Origin: JANWZL01 sp037445185
GTDB taxonomy: Bacteria > Pseudomonadota > Gammaproteobacteria > Burkholderiales > Thiobacillaceae
Reading direction: 5' to 3'
DNA length: 18,797 bases
Assembly (NCBI GenBank): GCA_037445185.1
Contig: JBBIKZ010000043.1
Span: 1-18,797 of the forward strand
Under the pieces are notes generated by a model. The model did not search any database and was not told the DNA's origin. It saw only the letters and a list, made by a program, of their open reading frames with translations. This document shows positions 14,370 through 18,797 of this stretch, piece after piece. A program made the position numbers and the translations under genes. Every line of letters starts with the position of its first letter. The first letter of the stretch is position 1.

Positions 14370-14670
14370 ATGCAAGTCCTCCTCTTCGCTCTGCTGGCCC
14401 TGCTTACCCTGCCTGCCCAGGCCGCCCTCAACGTTCTCGCCTGCGAACCGGAGTGGGCGGCCCTGGTGCGCGAGCTGGGCGGCGATCGCGTCGCCGTGAG
14501 TTCGGCCACCACCGCCGCCCAGGACCCCCACCGCATCGAGGCGCGTCCCAGCCTGATCGCCCGTGCACGCCGCGCCGACCTGGTGGTGTGCACCGGGGCC
14601 GAGCTGGAGGCGGGCTGGCTGCCCGTCCTGCTGCGGGAGTCGGCCAACCCTCGCATCCAGCCCGGCCAGC
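14370..14670 (+). pseudogene. znuA: 5' fragment of znuA, zinc ABC transporter binding protein
   Basis: The start is intact, with a signal peptide MQVLLFALLALLTLPAQA and the mature ALNVLACEPEWAALVRELGG. This is followed by the family phrases QDPHRIEARPSLIARARRADL and VVCTGAELEAGWLPVLLRES up to NPRIQPGQP. After about residue 100 homology stops abruptly and the frame runs through out-of-frame DNA to 14723. The remaining two thirds of a normal protein of about 300 residues, including later metal-binding His and Asp residues, are missing. The joint at about 14662-14672 passes directly into znuB sequence. It follows the porin stop by ten bases. Confidence 0.85.
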
Positions 14671-15111
14671 CTGACCGCCCTGCTGTCCGCGCACGACCCC
14701 CATGGCAGCGAGCGCCTGCGTGACCTGCTGGTGGGGCAGATCCTGTGGGTGGCGGACACCCAGCTGCTTGCCGCGTGCGCGCTCAGCGCCCTCATCCTGG
14801 CCCTCTGGTGGGGGGCGGGGCGCCGGCGCCCGTGGCTGTTCTATCCCTGCCTCGCCCTGGCGGTGACTGCCTCGGTGCAGCTGGTAGGCATCTATCTCGT
14901 GTTCGCCAGCCTCATTCTGCCCGCCCTGGCGGTGCGTGGCGCGACCGGCCTGCGCGCCCTGTTGCCGGCCTACCTCCTGGGGGCGCTCGCCTATCTGGCC
15001 GGACTCCTCGCCTCGGCACGCTACGACCTGCCGGCCGGGCCCCTCATCGTCCTCGCTCTCGCCCTGGCGGCCCTGTCGTGGGGGCTGGCAAGCCGCCGGT
15101 CCAAGGAGTGA
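14668..15111 (+). pseudogene. znuB: 3' fragment of znuB, zinc ABC transporter permease
   Basis: From about 14668, in a different frame from the znuA fragment, the sequence reads SLTALLSAHDPHGSERLRDL, LLVGQILWV, and hydrophobic helices including SVQLVGIYLVFASLILPALA and AYLLGALAYLAGLLASARYD, to a TGA at 15109-15111. This is about the C-terminal half of a ZnuB-type metal permease. The first half, and any znuC ATPase gene, are absent. The fragment has no start of its own except a chance ATG at 14563 that lies in znuA sequence. A single internal deletion best explains the fused remnants. Confidence 0.82.
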
Positions 15112-15121
15112 ACCGGATCAC

Positions 15122-15151
15122 TTGCTAGGGAGGAAGGCTTGGGTCTAGTAT
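15122..15151 (+). promoter_or_regulatory. possible promoter of the STAS-hslV operon
   Basis: TTGCTA (15122-15127) and TAGTAT (15146-15151) with an 18-bp spacer lie 27 bases before the GTG start. Each box matches four of six consensus bases, so support is modest. Confidence 0.3.
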
Positions 15152-15178
15152 CGACCGACGCCCAGCACGAGGTCAGCC

Positions 15179-16312
15179 GTGTCCCTGTTCGATCTGTTCC
15201 GCAAAGACAAAGCCGAAGACCTGATGGCTTTCCTCAAAGAGGGTGTGCCAGGTGTCAAGGAGGGGCCCGGCGCGCGCGTGGGCCACGAATCCATGGAGGA
15301 GGCGCAGGCCGGCATCGAGGTCGAGGAGGCGGGCGGCGGGCTGGCACCCGAGCTGGAGGAGGCGGCGGTGCTCTACGCCAACGGCAAGGTCGGCGAGGCC
15401 GCCGCCCTGCTCAACCGCTATTTGCTGGACAACCCCGACAATCGCGATCCGCAGCCGTGGTACATGCTGTTCGACCTGTACGAGGTCAGCGGTCAGCTCG
15501 AACCGTTCGAGGACGCCGCCGTCGACTTCGCGGTCAAGTTCGAGCGTTCCCCCCCCACCTGGGCGCCGCGCACCCAGGCCAACCGGAACGAGGGTACCAC
15601 GCTGCCTTACATGGGTTTCGGGGCCGGCTTCGGTCCGGCCGACCGGGAGCGGCTCAAGCGCTTCATGCAGGAGGCGGCCAACAAGATGACCGTGCGGGTG
15701 GAGGTCACGCGCACCCCGGTACCGGATGAGGACTACATCCGCGTCATCCTCGATTGCCTGGTGAGGCTCCAGGAGCAGGGCAAGGCCATCAAGCTGGTGG
15801 GCGGTCCCAACCTCATCGGACACCTCACGACGTTGCGCCAGGAGGACAAGCTCGCCGAACCAGGCTGGCTGCTGCTGCTCACCCTGTTGCAGCTGGAAGG
15901 GCGCGAGGCCGACTTCGAGGACGCGGCGGTGGATTATGCGGTGCGCTTCGAGGTCTCGCCGCCCTCCTACACCCCCCCCAAACGCCCGCGGGAGGGCGAT
16001 GCCCCGACGGCGCACGGCCCCGCCCCATCCGGGCTGGTCTTTCCCATGTACGGGGTCGTCGGCGCCAGCGGGGATGCCCAGATCGCCAAGTTGCGTCAGT
16101 TCGCCGCGGACAAGCCGCAGGTCGAGGTCGACCTCTCACAGGTCAGCCGCATCGAGTTCGCCTCGGTCGGCCTGCTGCTCGACACCCTCATCTCGCTCAA
16201 CGAGGGCGGTCACAAGCTCCTGTTCAAGGAGGGCAACGAGCTGGTGAACGTGCTGCTCAACCTCATCGGCGCCGGCCAGTACGCCATGATCCTGGGGCGC
16301 GCGCGTGTCTGA
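15179..16312 (+). CDS. STAS-domain protein with internal duplication
   Basis: The 377-residue soluble protein begins at GTG (MSLFDLFRKDKAED) after a GAGGTC. A helical, TPR-like segment (56-105) is followed by a half with FEDAAVDFAVKFERSPPTW (110-128), which recurs as FEDAAVDYAVRFEVSPPSY (246-264), a clear duplication 136 residues apart. The last 65 residues (VEVDLSQVSRIEFASVGLLL to ILGRARV) look like a STAS domain of the SpoIIAA/MlaB type, and a weaker copy lies around 170-212. STAS domains mediate nucleotide-sensitive or regulatory protein contacts, but no target can be named. It overlaps hslV by eight bases. Confidence 0.78.
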   Translation: MSLFDLFRKDKAEDLMAFLKEGVPGVKEGPGARVGHESMEEAQAGIEVEEAGGGLAPELEEAAVLYANGKVGEAAALLNRYLLDNPDNRDPQPWYMLFDLYEVSGQLEPFEDAAVDFAVKFERSPPTWAPRTQANRNEGTTLPYMGFGAGFGPADRERLKRFMQEAANKMTVRVEVTRTPVPDEDYIRVILDCLVRLQEQGKAIKLVGGPNLIGHLTTLRQEDKLAEPGWLLLLTLLQLEGREADFEDAAVDYAVRFEVSPPSYTPPKRPREGDAPTAHGPAPSGLVFPMYGVVGASGDAQIAKLRQFAADKPQVEVDLSQVSRIEFASVGLLLDTLISLNEGGHKLLFKEGNELVNVLLNLIGAGQYAMILGRARV

Positions 16313-16853
16313 GCCGGTCTGGCACGGCACCACCATCCTGTGCGTGCGCCGCGGCGCGCAAGTGGCCATGGCCGGCGACGGCCAGGTCACGCTCGGCAAT
16401 GTGGTGGTCAAGGCCACCGCGCGCAAGGTGCGCCGGCTGTACAAGGAGCAGGTGCTGGCCGGCTTCGCCGGCAGCACCGCCGACGCCTTCACCCTGTTCG
16501 AGCGCTTCGAGGCCAAGCTGGAGAAGCACCAGGGCCACTTGACCCGCAGCGCGGTGGAGCTGGCCAAGGACTGGCGCACCGACCGCCTGCTGCGCCGGCT
16601 CGAGGCCATGCTGGTGGTGGCCGACACCCAGGCCACCCTGATCCTCTCCGGCGCCGGCGACGTGCTCGAGCCCGAACTGGGCATCGCCGCCATCGGCAGC
16701 GGCGGGGCCTACGCCCAGGCGGCGGCGCGCGCCCTGCTCGAGCACACCGAACTGACCGCCGAGCGCATCGTCGGCGAGGCCATGGCCATCGCCGCCGACC
16801 TTTGCATCTACACCAACCGCAACCTGGTCATCGAGACTTTGGGCGCGGGTTGA
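16305..16853 (+). CDS. hslV: ATP-dependent protease HslV (ClpQ), proteolytic subunit
   Basis: HslV forms a double hexamer of N-terminal Thr peptidases that works with the HslU unfoldase. The 182-residue product begins MSEPVWHG before the catalytic Thr pair (TTILCVRR), a short propeptide seen in other betaproteobacteria. MAGDGQVTLGN, KVRRLYKEQVLAGFAGSTAD, GHLTRSAVELAKDWRTDR and AIGSGGAYAQAAARALLEHT all match HslV. The start is a GTG overlapping the STAS gene. hslU, which almost always follows directly, is absent. The next gene converges from the other strand 13 bases downstream. Confidence 0.95.
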   Translation: MSEPVWHGTTILCVRRGAQVAMAGDGQVTLGNVVVKATARKVRRLYKEQVLAGFAGSTADAFTLFERFEAKLEKHQGHLTRSAVELAKDWRTDRLLRRLEAMLVVADTQATLILSGAGDVLEPELGIAAIGSGGAYAQAAARALLEHTELTAERIVGEAMAIAADLCIYTNRNLVIETLGAG

Positions 16854-16866
16854 GCGTGTTCCCCGT

Positions 16867-17403
16867 CTATTCGCGCACCGGGCGTTTGGCCAGCTTTCGC
16901 TGGAGCGTCCGCCGGTGCATCTTGAGCGCCCGGGCGGTGGCGGAGATGTTGCCGCCGTGCTCCGCCAGCACCTGCTGGATGTGCTCCCACTCGAGACGCT
17001 CCACCGACATGGGGGTCGGCGCGGGGGGCGCCGCCGGGTCGCCCGCCTCGCGACCCAGGGCGGCCAGGATCTCACCGGCGCCGGCCGGCTTGGGCAGATA
17101 GTGCACGGCCCCCAGCTTGATGGCCTCGACCGCGGTGGCGATGCTGGCGTAGCCGGTCAAAAGCAGGATGCGCAGCCGCGGCCGTCTCGTCTTCATCGGC
17201 GCGATGAGCCTCAGGCCCGAATCCGTACCCAGCTTGAGGTCCAGGATGACGGCATCGTAGGGGGTGCCCGCCACCCGCACCAGGGCCGCCTCGGGCTCCG
17301 CTACGGTGTCCACCGCATGTCCGCGCGCGGCCAAGGCGCGGGCGAGAGCTCGGGCGTGGGCATCGTCGTCATCGACGATCAGGATGCGCAGCGGTTTGGC
17401 CAT
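16867..17403 (-). CDS. regA: redox response regulator of the RegA/PrrA/ActR family
   Basis: The 178-residue regulator has a receiver domain with acidic DDDD (11-14), phospho-acceptor D55 (VILDLKLG), T83 (LLTGYAS) and K105 (PKPAG). A Pro-rich linker (123-131) and a Fis-like helix-turn-helix at the C-terminus (GGNISATARALKMHRRTLQR, 150-169) follow. This short receiver-plus-HTH form is typical of RegA, which controls respiration, carbon and nitrogen fixation and similar redox-linked genes. It starts seven bases after the regB stop, so the two form an operon with the kinase first. It ends 13 bases from the convergent hslV. Confidence 0.9.
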   Translation of the reverse strand: MAKPLRILIVDDDDAHARALARALAARGHAVDTVAEPEAALVRVAGTPYDAVILDLKLGTDSGLRLIAPMKTRRPRLRILLLTGYASIATAVEAIKLGAVHYLPKPAGAGEILAALGREAGDPAAPPAPTPMSVERLEWEHIQQVLAEHGGNISATARALKMHRRTLQRKLAKRPVRE

Positions 17404-17410
17404 CGTGTCC

Positions 17411-18694
17411 TCAGTCCGTCGCGGTGGTCGCTATGGGCAGATGCACCCGGGCCTGGGTGCCGCCACCGGGGCGCGGCGACAGATCGAGACCGCCGCCCAG
17501 CCTGGACAGCGCCGCCGCCGCCAGCTGCAATCCCACCCCCCAGCCCTCCGCCTTGGGCGGCTGGGCAGCGAGACCGGGGCCGCGGTCCAGCACCCGGAGC
17601 GCGATCGCCTCGGCCGTCCACCTCAGCTCAATCGCCACGGACGCGGGCGAGGCGTCGGCGGCGTTGTTGAGCAGGGTGATCAGGCCGGAGGCGAGCAGCG
17701 GGCCGTCGGCGATGAGCGGGGCTGGGGCGGGGCCGTTGATCTCGAGCGTTACCCGTGCCTGAGGGCGCATGAGCTGCCAGTGCGCCACCAGCTCGGCGAG
17801 CCAGGCATCGACCGGCTGCAGGACGGGCGGTGCATGGCGCGACCGGGCGGCAAAGGCACGCAGACGGTCGAGCACCGCCCGCATGCGTGCCGTCTGCGCC
17901 GACATCGCCGTCAGCGCCGGCGCGAGTTCCTCGTCGTTGGCATAGTCGTTGCGCAGGCGATCGAGTTCGAGCGCGAGCGTGGCGAGCGGGGTGGCCAGGT
18001 CGTGCGCGGCGGCCGCGGCCTGCATGCCCAGGGCGAAGAGCTGCTCGTCGCGCAGGGCCGCCTCCCGCGCCTCGGCGAGCGCGCGGTCGCGCGCGCGCAG
18101 GTCGGCCTGCAGGCGGGCGACGAAGGCCGCCACCAGGGCGGCGGTGAACAGGAAGGTGAGCCACATGCCCGCGAGGTGCAGATCGCTCGCCGCGCGGTCG
18201 GTCATGTCGAGCTCGAGCGGATGATAGTGACGCATGAGCACGGTGTAGAGCAGGGCCACCGTCCCGGTCATCACCCAGGCCAGGCCGGCCGGTAGCAGGG
18301 CCGCCGTCAGCACCAGGGGCAGCAGCAGCAGCGAGATGAACGGATTGGCGTAGCCGCCGCTGAAATAGACCAGGGCGGCGATGAGGACGGCATCGCCCAG
18401 CAGGTGCAGGAACGCCGCATGACCGCTCGCTTCCCCTGCCGTGATGGCCCGCGCCTGCAGCAACACGAGGCAGGCATGCAGGCCGAGCAGGGCGAGCATC
18501 GCCGGCATCGGCAGGCGGATGGGGGCGAGGATGGCCACCGCGGCGAGGCTAGCGGCCTCCCCCGTCACCAACAGGGCGCGGGCGGCGAGCAACCGGCGCA
18601 GGGCCGGCCGCGGCAGCCCGCCGGCGGCGGGCGCGCCATGGCTGCCCATCATGGCGCCGGTGACGGCGCGAGGCGGCGGTGTGGGCGTGGACAT
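17411..18694 (-). CDS. regB: redox sensor histidine kinase of the RegB/PrrB family
   Basis: The 427-residue kinase has about six membrane helices (40-195), including the quinone-sensing motif GGYANPF (113-119). The dimerisation domain carries H231 (AAHDLATPLATL) and the ATPase domain ends with GWGVGLQLAAAALSRLGG. In RegB of Rhodobacter a redox-active Cys lies 40 residues after the phospho-His (H225, C265). Here that position is M271 (QTARMRAVL). Quinone sensing may therefore be retained while thiol sensing is lost. I chose the ATG at 18694 (MSTPTPPP). The frame extends to a TTG at 18730, which would give an unlikely MPCPCTLRIIPA leader. Confidence 0.9.
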   Translation of the reverse strand: MSTPTPPPRAVTGAMMGSHGAPAAGGLPRPALRRLLAARALLVTGEAASLAAVAILAPIRLPMPAMLALLGLHACLVLLQARAITAGEASGHAAFLHLLGDAVLIAALVYFSGGYANPFISLLLLPLVLTAALLPAGLAWVMTGTVALLYTVLMRHYHPLELDMTDRAASDLHLAGMWLTFLFTAALVAAFVARLQADLRARDRALAEAREAALRDEQLFALGMQAAAAAHDLATPLATLALELDRLRNDYANDEELAPALTAMSAQTARMRAVLDRLRAFAARSRHAPPVLQPVDAWLAELVAHWQLMRPQARVTLEINGPAPAPLIADGPLLASGLITLLNNAADASPASVAIELRWTAEAIALRVLDRGPGLAAQPPKAEGWGVGLQLAAAALSRLGGGLDLSPRPGGGTQARVHLPIATTATD

Positions 18695-18719
18695 GGCCGG
18701 TATGATCCGAAGGGTGCAG

Positions 18720-18739
18720 GGGCAGGGCAAGCCCTGCCC
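18720..18739. other. perfect 20-bp palindrome upstream of regB
   Basis: GGGCAGGGC and GCCCTGCCC flank a central AA, a strong hairpin 25 bases upstream of the regB ATG. No T-run follows on either strand, so a terminator is not supported. It could be an operator or a structured leader. The remaining 58 bases to the window edge show no gene. Confidence 0.5.
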
Positions 18740-18797
18740 GGTGCGACCGATTGACGCACCCCCGACGCGGGATTGGCTGATCGGGCTAGGATTTCAA

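Noticed and set aside
12923..14656. 577-residue open frame on the minus strand across the porin gene
   Set aside because: Composition is Arg/Gly/Ala-rich without family motifs, and the plus-strand porin in the same place has a signal peptide and barrel end. It is a GC-driven shadow.

Overview
The window is high-GC DNA from a proteobacterium, most likely a betaproteobacterium. That placement is an inference from gene types: a DksA with a Lys/Ala/Pro-rich N-terminal tail and a C-T-S-A zinc-finger position, a RegB/RegA redox two-component pair, an HslV with a short propeptide before its catalytic Thr, and a STAS protein just upstream of hslV. No rRNA, tRNA or CRISPR array was seen.

Left part (1-6700), housekeeping genes. 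A 376-bp MITE-like element (151-526) with 18-bp terminal inverted repeats and a perfect 5-bp target duplication sits 62 bp before rlmH. rlmH converges on lipA, and the two stop codons share one CTAG. A P-loop protein of unknown function then pairs with a MetA-type homoserine acyltransferase. These are followed by dksA with a strong intrinsic terminator, and by a tight group of a small membrane-anchored protein, a type I-beta DAHP synthase and yidD.

Central part (6700-15111), a co-directional zinc-starvation cluster. The order is COG0523 GTPase, HisI paralog, DsrE-like protein, Zur-type Fur regulator, ZIP transporter remnant, ZrgA (DUF2796), ABC ATPase, FtsX-like permease, DUF3299 lipoprotein, a small His/Cys protein, an outer-membrane porin, then znuA and znuB remnants. 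A shared dyad GCAA-N5-TTGC lies before the GTPase gene, over a good promoter, and again before the ZIP remnant. It is the best candidate operator for Zur. The import half is heavily damaged. The ZIP gene is 5'-truncated and frameshifted, the ATPase has lost its Walker A lysine (GCGKST became GCANST), the permease has a one-base frameshift, the small protein has an in-frame amber stop, and znuA and znuB are collapsed into one out-of-frame deletion joint with no znuC. The regulator, the zinc-sparing genes, ZrgA, the DUF3299 lipoprotein and the porin look intact. The import machinery seems to be decaying while the zinc-sparing response is kept, unless the sequence itself is at fault.

Right part (15112-18797). 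A STAS-domain protein with an internal duplication overlaps hslV, but hslU does not follow. Converging on hslV is a regB-regA two-component operon, whose kinase has Met at the position of the redox-active Cys known in RegB. Several normally conserved neighbourhoods are broken here (rlmH, yidD, hslV), which suggests a rearranged genome.
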